Of a stretch of 64,000 nucleotides of DNA, positions 32,578-41,631 are shown piece by piece. The notes beneath the pieces were generated by a model that was given only the letters and a program-made list of their open reading frames with translations, ran no database searches and had not been told where the DNA came from. The stretch is taken from contig BRYA01000570.1 in the NCBI GenBank assembly GCA_030267965.1, positions 3,517 through 67,516 of the forward strand. Reading direction: 5' to 3'. The translations under genes and the position numbers were made by a program. This stretch comes from Triparma columacea (Eukaryota; Sar; Bolidophyceae; Parmales; Triparmaceae). How positions within the stretch are numbered: the first letter of the stretch is position 1; the number at the start of each line of letters is the position of its first letter.

Positions 32578-32809
32578 ATTGCGACTAGCGTGTTAATGAA
32601 CAATTTCATATTTCTCCTTCTAATAATTTTGTCCCTCTTTTTTGCCCCCCCTTCCATGCTTCCAAGAAGAAACTTTCTCAGAGGGGACTCCAATATTAGC
32701 ACCTACACGACACTTCTGCCTACGTGAGGTACTTTCAAGGCTTTCTTGATAAGTTTTCACATCGTAATTTGTCACTATAAACGTACATTCAGGATAAGTT
32801 CGCTCAAAA

Positions 32810-33958
32810 ATGGCATCAGAATCAGAGGTACAATCGTCACTCAATTCATCAGAGACCACTAATGTGAAAGTATATAGTAGTAAGGACGATTTGATAGAAG
32901 GACAGCTGTTGTGCATAATGTGGGCTTCAATCAAAGACTGGGATAGCATCAAGGGGTATGCCAAGGAACATGGTCCTGAGGTTTTGTTGGGCGCAGTTGC
33001 TGATGAGAAATGGACGGTAGCTTCAGTCCTCACAGAGGCCTCGTATCACCAAAACGTTGAGATGGTCAAGCTTACCTTAGAGGCCGGCTTTGACAACAAG
33101 GAAGCCATGTACATTGCCGGAGAGAGATCAATGAAGAATAGTGACAATTCAACAATCTTGAGATTGCTCTTAGAACATGGACTTGACCCTAATATTGACC
33201 CACGATTCGAAGTCGAAAGGTTGGCGGAAGACTCTGCCAACCTTTTGGTGCTTGCTGCTCATGTGGGACACATTGATCAGGCCATAGCACTTCTTGATCA
33301 TGGAGCAAATGTGAACAAGACAGTGGTTTCCCCTGATGGACATGTCGCTTCACCACTTGCATGGACTATCTTTTATGGAGAACACGACATATGCAGACTA
33401 CTTCTCACGCGCGGTGCTATTCCATCCACCAACGACGTGTATGCTGTGTTCATGAATTGCCTCCGAGCGTGCAAAGGAGAACACCCTATTCTTAGTAGAG
33501 ATGTTGCAATAAAGATGTTCACAACATTTCTTCATCTCGGAAAGCCCAATTCCGACTTAGTTCGAGACAAATTCGATTTAATCCCTTCTTCCAATCGCGT
33601 TGATCCTACAATCACCAACATCACGAAACATTACCTCCAAGGCCGTCCCTTCTGCTGCTTTGTTTGCGAGGCTCTAACTGCCAAGGAGCGTGACAAGCTC
33701 CTAATGTGTCCCTGTCGCAACGTCGCCTACTGCTCGAGGGAGTGCCAGCTCAAGCACTGGAAGGAGCACAAGGTGCAGTGCACGGGACCGCTGAACGAAA
33801 GGGGGGAGAGTGAGGCAATGGTCAAGAAAAGATCCAAGACAGGGAAGGGAGTGGCGGCGGGAGGAACGGATGTGGGAGTAGCGGAAGGAGCAGTTGCGAC
33901 GGGGAAGAATGGCAAGAAGGGGAAGAAGGGCAAGAATGGTAGGAGTAAGAAGAAGTGA
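32810..33958 (+). CDS. Ankyrin-repeat protein with C-terminal MYND zinc finger, array copy 2
   Basis: Intronless, 382 residues. It is the most divergent copy in the N-terminal half (VKVYSSKDDLIEGQLLCIMWASIKDWDS; AVADEKWTVASVLTEASYHQNVEMVKLTLEAGFD), yet it keeps the ankyrin helices and an intact MYND finger (CFVC, CPC, YCSREC, HKVQC). It shares the near-identical Lys/Gly tail. The central repeat region differs from copy 1 by many substitutions, while the last ~90 codons are almost unchanged. This points to recent exchange of the 3' part between copies. Confidence 0.88.
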   Translation: MASESEVQSSLNSSETTNVKVYSSKDDLIEGQLLCIMWASIKDWDSIKGYAKEHGPEVLLGAVADEKWTVASVLTEASYHQNVEMVKLTLEAGFDNKEAMYIAGERSMKNSDNSTILRLLLEHGLDPNIDPRFEVERLAEDSANLLVLAAHVGHIDQAIALLDHGANVNKTVVSPDGHVASPLAWTIFYGEHDICRLLLTRGAIPSTNDVYAVFMNCLRACKGEHPILSRDVAIKMFTTFLHLGKPNSDLVRDKFDLIPSSNRVDPTITNITKHYLQGRPFCCFVCEALTAKERDKLLMCPCRNVAYCSRECQLKHWKEHKVQCTGPLNERGESEAMVKKRSKTGKGVAAGGTDVGVAEGAVATGKNGKKGKKGKNGRSKKK

Positions 33959-33980
33959 ACGAAAAAAGAGTAATGCGGCG

Positions 33981-34030
33981 GCTATAAGCAATTTTTCAGA
34001 ATTCGATGTACATCAAATTGCTTATCTTTT
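33981..34030 (+). terminator. 3' hairpin after MYND copy 2
   Basis: It has the same 11-bp arms ATAAGCAATTT/AAATTGCTTAT and the same loop as after copy 1, with one T-to-C change in the T-rich stretch behind it. Confidence 0.6.
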
Positions 34031-34253
34031 ATTGCTATTAGCGTGAGAATGAAACAATTTCATATTTCTCCAACTAATTTTGTCCCCCCTCCTTTGCTTC
34101 AACAAAATCAGTGAAACTTTCTCAGAGGTGGACTCCAATATTAGCACCTACACGACACTTCTGCCTAAGTGGAGTAGCTTGAAAGCTTCGTTGATAAGTT
34201 TCACATCTTAATTTGCCGCTATAAACTTACGCTTGGGGCAAGTTCGCTCAAAA

Positions 34254-35396
34254 ATGGAATGTCAAACAGAGGTACCGTCACACAATTCATCAGAGACCAC
34301 AAATGCAGTAAATAGAGGGGACGATTTGACAGACGGTCAGCGGTTGTGCTTGCAGTGGGCTCATGACCAAGACTGGGATCGCATCAAGGGATATGCCAAG
34401 GAACATGGTCCTGAGGTTTTGTTAGGAGTTCATCCATTTCTTGTTGGTGAGAGATGGGGCGTAGCTTCAGTCCTCTCGATCGCCTCTATTTACGATAATG
34501 TTGAGATGGTCAAGTTTACCTTAGAGGCCGGTTTCGACAACAAGGAAGCCATGTACATCGCCGCAGAGAAATCAATTAATGGGAATAGTGACAATTCAAC
34601 AATCTTGAGATTGCTCTTAGAACATGGACTTGACCCTAACATCGACCTACGAGTCGAAGGGGTGGTGGAAGCCCGTTACACCAATTTGTTGATGATCACT
34701 GCTGATAAGGGACACATTGATCAGGCCATAGCACTTCTCGATCATGGAGCAAATGTGAACAAGACAGGGGTTATCCCTAATGGAAGAGTTGTTTCACCAC
34801 TTATTTTTGCTGTCAGTTGTGGAGCACACGACATATGCAGGCTATTTCTCACGCGCGGTGCTATCCCAACCACCAACGACGTGGATATTGTAATTCGTTG
34901 CTGCCTCAACGCGTGCAAAGGAGAAGTCCCTTGCCTTAGTAGAGATGCCGCAATAAAGATGTTCACGACATTTCTTCATCTCGGAAAGCCCGATTCCGAC
35001 GTAGTTCGAGACAAATTCAATTCTTGCCCACCTTCCTTTCACGATCCTATAATCACCAACATTACGAAACAGTACCTTCAAGGCCGTCCCTTCTGCTGCT
35101 TTGTTTGCGAGGCTCTAACTGCCAAGGAGCGTGACAAGCTCCTGATGTGTCCCTGCCGTAACGTCGCATACTGCTCGAAGGTGTGCCAGGTCAAGCACTG
35201 GAGGGAGCACAGGGTGCAATGCACGGGACCGCTGAACGAAAAGGGGGAGAGTGAGGCAATGGTCAAGAAAAGATCCAAGACAGGGAAGGGAGTGGCGGCG
35301 GGAGGAACGGATGTGGGAGTAGCGGAAGGAGCTGCGACGGGGAAGAATGGCAAGAAGGGCAAGAAGGGCAAGAATGGTAGGAGTAAGAAGAAGTGA
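34254..35396 (+). CDS. Ankyrin-repeat protein with C-terminal MYND zinc finger, array copy 3
   Basis: Intronless, 380 residues from the ATG at 34254. That start is chosen because all four copies start in the same CGCTCAAAAATGG context; an in-frame non-ATG extension to 34233 is not supported. It is close to copy 1 over the first ~100 residues (HPFLVGERWGVASVLSIAS identical) but has its own middle (EARYTNLLMITADKGH, SPLIFAVSCGAHDICR). MYND is intact (CFVC, CPC, YCSKVC, HRVQC). The mosaic relation to copy 1 suggests gene conversion or unequal crossing over in the array. Confidence 0.88.
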   Translation: MECQTEVPSHNSSETTNAVNRGDDLTDGQRLCLQWAHDQDWDRIKGYAKEHGPEVLLGVHPFLVGERWGVASVLSIASIYDNVEMVKFTLEAGFDNKEAMYIAAEKSINGNSDNSTILRLLLEHGLDPNIDLRVEGVVEARYTNLLMITADKGHIDQAIALLDHGANVNKTGVIPNGRVVSPLIFAVSCGAHDICRLFLTRGAIPTTNDVDIVIRCCLNACKGEVPCLSRDAAIKMFTTFLHLGKPDSDVVRDKFNSCPPSFHDPIITNITKQYLQGRPFCCFVCEALTAKERDKLLMCPCRNVAYCSKVCQVKHWREHRVQCTGPLNEKGESEAMVKKRSKTGKGVAAGGTDVGVAEGAATGKNGKKGKKGKNGRSKKK

Positions 35397-35418
35397 ACGA
35401 AAAAAGAGTAATGCGGCG

Positions 35419-35468
35419 GCTATAAGCAATTTTCCAGAATTCGATGTACATCAAATTGCTTATCTTTT
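35419..35468 (+). terminator. 3' hairpin after MYND copy 3
   Basis: The arms ATAAGCAATTT/AAATTGCTTAT are unchanged. The loop has one T-to-C change next to the stem, so substitutions fall in the loop and not in the stem. Confidence 0.6.
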
Positions 35469-35690
35469 ATTGCGATTAGCGTGAGAATGAACAATTTCAT
35501 ATTTCTCCAACTAATTTTGTCTCCCTCCTTTGCTTCAACAAGATCAGATGAAACTTTCTGAGAGGTGGACTCCAATATTAGCACCTACACGACACTTCTG
35601 CCTAAGTGGAGTAGCTTGAAGGCTTTGTTGATAAGTTTCACATCGTAATTTGCCGCTATAAACTTATATTCGTGATAGGTTCGCTCAAAA

Positions 35691-36845
35691 ATGGAATCGC
35701 AATCTGAGGTACAATCGTCTCACAATTTATTAGAGACCATAAATTCGACAGTAGATGGATGGGACGATTTGACAGACGGTCAAAAGGTGTGCTTGAAATG
35801 GGCTCATAAGCAAGACTGGGATCTTGTCAAGGGGTATGCCAAGGAACATGGTCCTGAGGTTTTGTTAGGCGTTTATTCAGGAGTTGTTAATGGGGATTTG
35901 CAGGTAGCTTCAGTCCTCACAATCGCCTCATATCGCGATAATATTGAGATGGTCAAGCTTACCTTGGAGGCTGGCTTCAACAACAAGGAAGCTATGTACA
36001 GTGCCGCAGAGAAATCAATAAGGGAATATGACAATTCAACAATCTTGAGATTGCTCTTAGAACATGGACTTGACCCTAATATGGACCTATATATGGACCT
36101 ACGAGTCGAAAGGTTGGCGGAGGACCTCAACCTGTTGATGCTTGCTGCTGAAAGGGGACACATTGATCAGGCCATAGCACTTCTCGATCATGGAGCAAAT
36201 GTGAACAAGGCAGTGGTTGCCCCTAATCGAGATGTTATTTCACCACTTACTTATACTCTCTGTTGTGGAGCACACGACATATGCAGGCTGTTTCTCACGC
36301 GCGGTGCTATTCCAACTACTGACGACGTGTTTCATGTGTTTATGCATTGCCTCCAAGCGTGCATAGGAGAACACCCTAGGCTTAGTAGAGATGTCGCAAT
36401 AAAGATGTTCACAACATTTCTTCATCTCGGAAAGCCCGATTCAGACGTAGTTCGAGACAAATTCAATCTATGCCCTCCTTCCAAACACAATCCTATAATC
36501 ACCAACATCACGAAACATTACCTTCAAGGCCGTCCCTTCTGCTGTTTTGTTTGCGAGGCTCTAACCGCCAAGGAGCGTGACAAGCTCCTAATGTGTCCCT
36601 GTCGCAACGTCGCCTACTGCTCGAAGGAATGCCAGCTCAAGCACTGGAAGAAGCACAAGGTGCAATGCACTGGACCGCTGAACGAAAAGGGGGAGAGTGA
36701 GGCAATGGTCAAGAAAAGATCCAAGACAGGGAAGGGAGTGGCGGCGGGAGGAACGGATGTGGGAGTAGCGGAAGGAGCAGTTGCGACGGGGAAGAATGGC
36801 AAGAAGGGCAAGAAGGGCAAGAATGGTAGGAGTAAGAAGAAGTGA
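35691..36845 (+). CDS. Ankyrin-repeat protein with C-terminal MYND zinc finger, array copy 4
   Basis: Intronless, 384 residues. It has its own N-terminal half (VYSGVVNGDLQVASVLTIASYRDNIEMVK) and a small in-frame duplication, YMDL repeated as DPNMDLYMDLRVER. The ankyrin helices and MYND finger (CFVC, CPC, YCSKEC, HKVQC) are intact. The Lys/Gly tail is shared with copy 2 (EGAVATGKNGKK). It is the last unit: the DNA after its stop loses similarity within a dozen bases, so the 3' hairpin of the other copies is absent. Confidence 0.88.
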   Translation: MESQSEVQSSHNLLETINSTVDGWDDLTDGQKVCLKWAHKQDWDLVKGYAKEHGPEVLLGVYSGVVNGDLQVASVLTIASYRDNIEMVKLTLEAGFNNKEAMYSAAEKSIREYDNSTILRLLLEHGLDPNMDLYMDLRVERLAEDLNLLMLAAERGHIDQAIALLDHGANVNKAVVAPNRDVISPLTYTLCCGAHDICRLFLTRGAIPTTDDVFHVFMHCLQACIGEHPRLSRDVAIKMFTTFLHLGKPDSDVVRDKFNLCPPSKHNPIITNITKHYLQGRPFCCFVCEALTAKERDKLLMCPCRNVAYCSKECQLKHWKKHKVQCTGPLNEKGESEAMVKKRSKTGKGVAAGGTDVGVAEGAVATGKNGKKGKKGKNGRSKKK

Positions 36846-36857
36846 ACGAAAAACAGG

Positions 36858-37507
36858 TTGAAACAAAATTCTTGAAAAGATTGTGTCCTCGCGACAAACA
36901 AAACCTTTTTACACGCCTGCAGTTGATGTGATATTGTGATCTATCGTCCTCACCACCGCCGCCAACTTTCCAAGCTAATTTGTTTGCACCCTGACCAAGG
37001 GGCACCAGGGGCAGTGGAGGGAGAAAATAGGGCAACAAATAATTTGTCAAAAGAAAGGTAAAGCGGACAACAATGACAATGATAACCCTTGTTAATGCTT
37101 TGACCAGTTGTAGATTGTCCTATCGTTGATTTTAGTTTCCTATTCACGTCCAGAAACCAAGTTATTTCCCCTTCAATCGAGGTCGAGTATTCGTGGGTTT
37201 TTTCCCCGTCTTATTACCGTCTTATAGACGAGATAATACTACTTTGGGCCCTATTTCCGATGTTATTAGTGTCATATTGGGTTGCTATTGGGTAGAGAAC
37301 CGCTATTGACGCCACAATGACGCATCCTTGAGGGTCTCACCATCCCTCTCCCTTGTTCTTCATCCATCACACCACACTAACCCTGCTTATCCCATCAATA
37401 ATGTAGGAACTCGCAGAGAATCAGTATAAATTAGTTTGAGGCTTAAACTGTTACCGAAAAGACGGGTGAAAAGATCCTCTCAACCACTGGACTTTCCCCT
37501 TCCCAAA
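36858..37507. other. Intergenic region between the MYND and LRR arrays
   Basis: 650 nt of unique, moderately A/T-rich DNA. It shows none of the upstream block shared by the other three LRR genes. An in-frame extension of the next gene to 37436 exists, but it lacks family support. No RNA gene seen. Confidence 0.45.
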
Positions 37508-39034
37508 ATGCCCCAAACAGCAGTATACTATGGCACAGACGAGACAGGGAGGTTCAAAGACGATTGGGACCTCACAGAAGTGACTTTTGTAGAAGGAGTG
37601 ACGTCGATTGCCGATGAGACCTTCTACGGATGCTCCTCCCTCACAGCCGTTACCATCCCAGATGGAGTGACAACGATTGGGGGATGGGCCTTCCGCTTCT
37701 GCTCCTCCCTCACGGCCATCACCATCCCGGACTCAGTGACGACGATTGGCGCGGGCGCCTTCGAAGGATGCTCCTCCCTCGCGGCCATCACAATCCCAGA
37801 TGGAATGACGAAAATTGGCGTTGGCGCCTTCTCTGGATGCTCCTCCCTCATGGCCATTACCATCCCGGACTCAGTGACGATGATTGGCTTTGCCGCCTTC
37901 AGAGATTGCTCTTCCCTCACGGCCATCACCATCCCAGACGGAGTGACTGATTCGGAAGGAGTGAGGATGATTGGCGATGGGACCTTCAGTGGATGCTCCT
38001 CCCTCCTAGCCATCACCATCCCGGGTGGAGTGACTATGATTGGTGGAGGAGCCTTCTCTGGATGCTCCTCCCTCACGGCCGTCACCATCCCGGACTCAGT
38101 GACGTCGATTGGCTATGTCGCCTTCAGAGATTGCTCTTCCCTGACGAAACTCATTCTATCTCCTGCCATTTCCATCGGAGAAGACTGCTTCTCGATGATT
38201 GGCCATGAAGCCTTCTACAGATGTTCCTCCCTCACGGACATCACCATCCCAGACGGAGTGACCATGATTGGCCGTGGAGCCTTCTCTGCATGCTCCTCCC
38301 TCACGGCAATCACCATCCCGGACTCAGTGACGACGATTGGCCAGAGCGCCTTCCAAGGATGCTCCTCCCTCACGTCCATCACCATCCCGGACGGAGTGAC
38401 GGAGATTGGCGATGGCACCTTCTATGGATGCTCCGCCCTCACGGCCATCACCATCCCGGATGGAGTGACGGAGATTGACACTGAAGCCTTCTATGGATGC
38501 TCCTCCCTCACGGCCATCACCATCCCGGACGGAATGACGAGGATTGAGTATGGCGCCTTCTACGGATGTTCCTCCCTCGCAGCCATCACAATCCCGGACG
38601 GAGTGACGATGATTCGCGAGGGCGCCTTCCTCGGATGCTCCTCCCTCACGGCCATCACCATCCCGGACTCAGTGACGACAATTGGCGAGAGCGCCTTCGA
38701 CGGATGCGTAGCCCTGACGAAACTCAGTTTATCTCCTGCCGTCTCCGTCGGGTTCGACTGCTTCAAAAACTGCACTGCCCTAATCTCTGCCGCTGTCGAT
38801 CAAAATATGCCGACTGTCGAGGCCCTTCTCCATTCTAGGTGGCACCGCGTACGTGAACGCGTCACCGCTCTTCTTTGCCTCAAGGGAACCTGGGATCACG
38901 TGGAGGATCCACCGAGGAGATCGGCTAGGAAGCGGAAGCGAACTGACGGAGTTGAAGCCCCGGCGCTTAGGGAAACTGAGGCACGTGGGAAGATCCCGAA
39001 AGTTTTGTGGAGAGTTATTCTGGAGTTTCTGTGA
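37508..39034 (+). CDS. BspA-type leucine-rich repeat (LRR_5) protein, copy A
   Basis: Intronless, 508 residues from the ATG at 37508 (MPQTAVYYG; the paralogues start MPKSAVYSG and MPSSVVYTG). It has about 17 LRR_5 units of ~23 residues of the form AFxGCSSLTAITIPDGVTxIG. The ending is a capped repeat (LSLSPAVSVGFDCFKNCTALISAA) and a shared tail (SRWHRVRERVTALLCLK, then PKVLWRVILEFL). Unlike the other copies, it also holds a cap-like segment in the middle (LILSPAISIGEDCF, around residue 220). No signal peptide or TM is seen, so it is likely cytosolic. These repeats form extended binding surfaces; the partner is unknown. Confidence 0.88.
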   Translation: MPQTAVYYGTDETGRFKDDWDLTEVTFVEGVTSIADETFYGCSSLTAVTIPDGVTTIGGWAFRFCSSLTAITIPDSVTTIGAGAFEGCSSLAAITIPDGMTKIGVGAFSGCSSLMAITIPDSVTMIGFAAFRDCSSLTAITIPDGVTDSEGVRMIGDGTFSGCSSLLAITIPGGVTMIGGGAFSGCSSLTAVTIPDSVTSIGYVAFRDCSSLTKLILSPAISIGEDCFSMIGHEAFYRCSSLTDITIPDGVTMIGRGAFSACSSLTAITIPDSVTTIGQSAFQGCSSLTSITIPDGVTEIGDGTFYGCSALTAITIPDGVTEIDTEAFYGCSSLTAITIPDGMTRIEYGAFYGCSSLAAITIPDGVTMIREGAFLGCSSLTAITIPDSVTTIGESAFDGCVALTKLSLSPAVSVGFDCFKNCTALISAAVDQNMPTVEALLHSRWHRVRERVTALLCLKGTWDHVEDPPRRSARKRKRTDGVEAPALRETEARGKIPKVLWRVILEFL

Positions 39035-39105
39035 ATCTTTGTTGTTGTTGAAATCGAACAATTTTTTGAGGTTTCCGGAGAGGTCTTTCCTTCTCAAATT
39101 TGTTG

Positions 39106-41117
39106 ATGATTTCTTCACGTAGTTTAGCAGCTCAATCTCGTTCCTACTTTACATTAATGAATTCATCCTCTTGTTCATCAATCCTTAACGCTGATATAGA
39201 GCGTATAGAGGGTATAGAGGATAGAAACAACAACACAAACCTCCGACTCATTCCTCCTTATTCACACCAATCAGCCTCCTACTTCTCCACGTTTGCCTCC
39301 TATGCCTCATCTCTCTCCTCTTCTATCTCCTCCTCTTTCTCATCCTCTTCATCATCTCCACAATCCTCATTATCCCTGTCAAATAAATCCTTTTCTAATT
39401 CTGCCAAACTTGGTAAGTTAGTTGTGGCGTCAAGAGCCGGAAGAGAGAAAGGACAACTCAGTACTCTAGGAGAGAGCAGGAGAGTCGCGGGAGGGCGCGT
39501 TGAAACTTTGTAGTTTTTTCTCACGGCCTGCGTGCGGAACGCACTGAGCCGTTCGCGGGAGGGCCTGGCCCTCGGTGTCGAGCTCGACGGGCGGCGGCCG
39601 CAGCGCATGCATGCAAGCGCTGGTCTAAGGCGACCGCATGGGTTCCGTCGAAGGTGACCGGATGGGTTCCGCCTCCAGCGACCGCATGGGTTCCGTCTCC
39701 AGCGACCGCATGAGTTCCGTCTCCAGCGACCGCGTGGGGCGCTTGATATGCTACACAGAAATGAGGAGCACACGCGTGAAAATCTTTTTCATTTTGACTT
39801 ACAAACACCACAATCGCCATTACCGCAGACTCCAAAAGCCACCACGAGGATGCCGGACTAGAGTCTTCATCAAAAGACACTATAATCATAATGGCTGGAG
39901 GTAAAGGTCTAGTCGGTCGGCTGATCGAAAAGAGGATAAAGTACCTATACAACAATGCCCCAACAACCACTAACATGAGCACCTCCAACAACAAGATAAA
40001 GGTCATCAGACTAACTAGAGGAGACCCAATCACCTCGAAAGAAAAGGAGGAGGATGAAGGAAGAGTATCTGTGAGAGATATGAAGTGGGACGGACTGGAA
40101 GTACCGAAGGAAATCAACGGGAAGGACGTTCACTGGGTTATCAACTTATGCGGAGAGAGTATAGGTAAGAGAGGAGAGGAGAGAGAGGGAGGGAGGGGGC
40201 GGGAAGAATAAAAAGGAGATTTACAAAGGAGATGTTTTTGGGACGATAGAGTTTACGCGACACTTTTGTAATTAGAAACCTTTCAAAAATCTCCGACACT
40301 TTTCTAAAACACACTAACCCCCCCCCCCCCACACACACACACACACTTAGCCGAGGATAATTCCCTTAGTTCCCTCAACCCAATCTCCAACCTCCTCGGT
40401 AAATTAGGAGTCCGTCCATGGTCTCGTTCAAACTTCAAGTCCCGTGTATTATCCTCCCGTCTAAACCCAACCTCAACTTTAACAGAATGGTGTAGTAATG
40501 AAGGGCAGGGTGCTACGCTTATTACTGCAGGGGGCGTTGGGGTTTATGGGTTTAATTGGAGGTCTGATGACGATAACAAGGATATACCTAAAGAATCATG
40601 GGAAGGTAAAGGGGATGGGTTTCTAGCTGAGGTTAGTAGACAGTGGGAGAAGGTAGCGATGGAGGGTAAGGGGGGTAGAATAGTCGTTAGACTTGCACCC
40701 GTGCTGGCTAATGGGGGGGTACTTGGGAGAATGATACTACCGTTTAAAATGGGGTTAGGGGGACGGATTGGGGATGGGAAACAGTGGTTCCCGTGGGTTA
40801 GTGGGGAGGATGTTGGCAGGATTGTAGTGGACCATATCATGGGAGGGAAGGGGGGTAGGGGGGAAAAGAAAATATATAACGTTATCAGCCCAGGGAGAGT
40901 CACGAACGAACAGTTCACGAAGGCGCTGGGGAGCGCTGTAAACAGACCGACGGTTGTACCGATGCCGGGGTTTGTTGTGAAAGCGGCGTTCGGGGAAATG
41001 GGGGAGGAAGTACTACTAGGTGGGACCACTTGTGAACCGGGGAAACTGGGGGAGGAAGGGTATGAATGGGTACATGAAGATGTTAATACTGCACTTGAAT
41101 GGGCTGTGAGGGAATAA
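39106..41117 (+). CDS. SDR39U1: TIGR01777-family NAD(P)-dependent epimerase/dehydratase (SDR39U1-like)
   Basis: Three exons, 39106-39412, 39829-40164 and 40351-41117 (both joins phase 1), give 469 residues. Exon 1 is a Ser-rich presequence (MISSRSLAAQSRSYFT) followed by long Ser runs, so organelle import is likely. Exon 2 carries the Rossmann loop (TIIIMAGGKGLVGRLIEKR, GGxGxxG) and WVINLCGESIG. Exon 3 has LITAGGVGVYG (the YG of the SDR active region), RIVVRLAPVLANGGVLGRM, QWFPWVSGEDVGRIVVDHIM, IYNVISPGRVTNEQF, and the C-terminal DUF1731-like end. Substrate is unknown for the whole family. The first intron (416 nt) carries a GC-rich insert described below. The gene interrupts the LRR array. 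Confidence 0.82.
39632..39739 (+). repeat. 24-bp minisatellite inside a GC-rich island in the epimerase intron 1
   Basis: It has four and a half copies of a 24-bp unit of form GACCGCATGGGTTCCGTCTC plus CAGC. The surrounding stretch (about 39519-39745) is far more GC-rich than the flanking DNA. It may be a small insertion. The open frames across it on both strands come from the 24-bp (8-codon) periodicity. Confidence 0.65.
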
Positions 41118-41149
41118 AGGGACGAGGTAAAGGTGGTTTCACAAACAAA

Positions 41150-41265
41150 ACATGTTCTGTCGTATTTTATTTTTAGGCTTTTGAAATGGGGAGGAGAGGA
41201 AGAAAGGAGGGAAACTAATTGTCCTCCTCTCATGTTATAGGGGCGTACTGAAGGGGTAACGGCTT
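41150..41265 (-). pseudogene. Degenerate copy of the last exon and 3' flank of the GPx-like gene
   Basis: It matches 45895-46175 by eye with deletions. GTTCTGTCGTATTTTATTTT here corresponds to GTTCTGTTGTATTTTTTTTT at the source. The run around GGAAGAAAGGAGGGAA, then GTCCTCCTCT, GGGGCGTACT and GGGGTAACGGCTTT also recurs in order. The true gene's last exon begins at that GTAACGG end. Only ~80-110 bases remain, so it cannot code. Confidence 0.7.
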
Positions 41266-41339
41266 TCCCCTCCCCGACGAGCCCCTTTTAACACTAACCT
41301 CAAACCATTTATTGGGGCTTTTGTGCTTTTGTTCGGATT

Positions 41340-41631
41340 TTGGTCGGATTTGGGAAAGGGGCATTTTTGGCAAGAAAGCTGTATTATAACCTGTATTTAA
41401 GGCTTAAATACTTCTTACAACCGACCTAACTCTTCACAATATAAACAACGATACTACCATCTACACCATATCCAAACACATTGTAGTTTTAGCCTAAATT
41501 GGTCCCCAACAAAACTACATCGCCCAAATCCCTAACTTTCAATCTCATCCTCTCCATCTAAACATTCGCGCCATACCCTAACTCAAGCGCTATCAGGACT
41601 TATCTTTCATCCTTCGCAAATCCTTCCCAAA
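41340..41631 (+). promoter_or_regulatory. Conserved upstream block of LRR copy B
   Basis: About 290 nt with close copies before LRR genes C (42925-43208) and D (44370-44631). Shared words include GGCAAGAAAGCTGTATTATA, CTTCACAATATAAACAACGA, and the stretch from CATCGCCCAAATCCCTAA to CTCTCCATCTAA. Conservation of the non-coding block with the gene suggests promoter function, or simply recent joint duplication. Confidence 0.6.

Larger units (their letters stand above)
31144..36857 (+). repeat. Tandem array of four ~1.44-kb units, each with one ankyrin-MYND gene
   Basis: Unit starts, marked by the shared word near GATTAGCGTGAG, are about 31144, 32583, 34036 and 35474. Spacings are 1439, 1453 and 1438 nt. 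Each unit holds ~215 nt of conserved 5' DNA and one intronless gene. The first three also hold a 3' hairpin. The last unit loses similarity right after its stop codon. Confidence 0.85.

Noticed and set aside
37624..38775. Long open frames antisense to LRR copy A (and likewise at 41877-42419, 43373-43855, 44934-45458)
   Set aside because: The 69-nt LRR period keeps extra frames open on both strands. Their products are repeats of MVMAVREEHP-type strings mirrored from the LRR codons.
39300..40117. Minus-strand frames over the epimerase exon 1 and intron
   Set aside because: They are produced by the Ser-rich presequence complement and the 24-bp repeat; the plus-strand exons fit the TIGR01777 family in phase.
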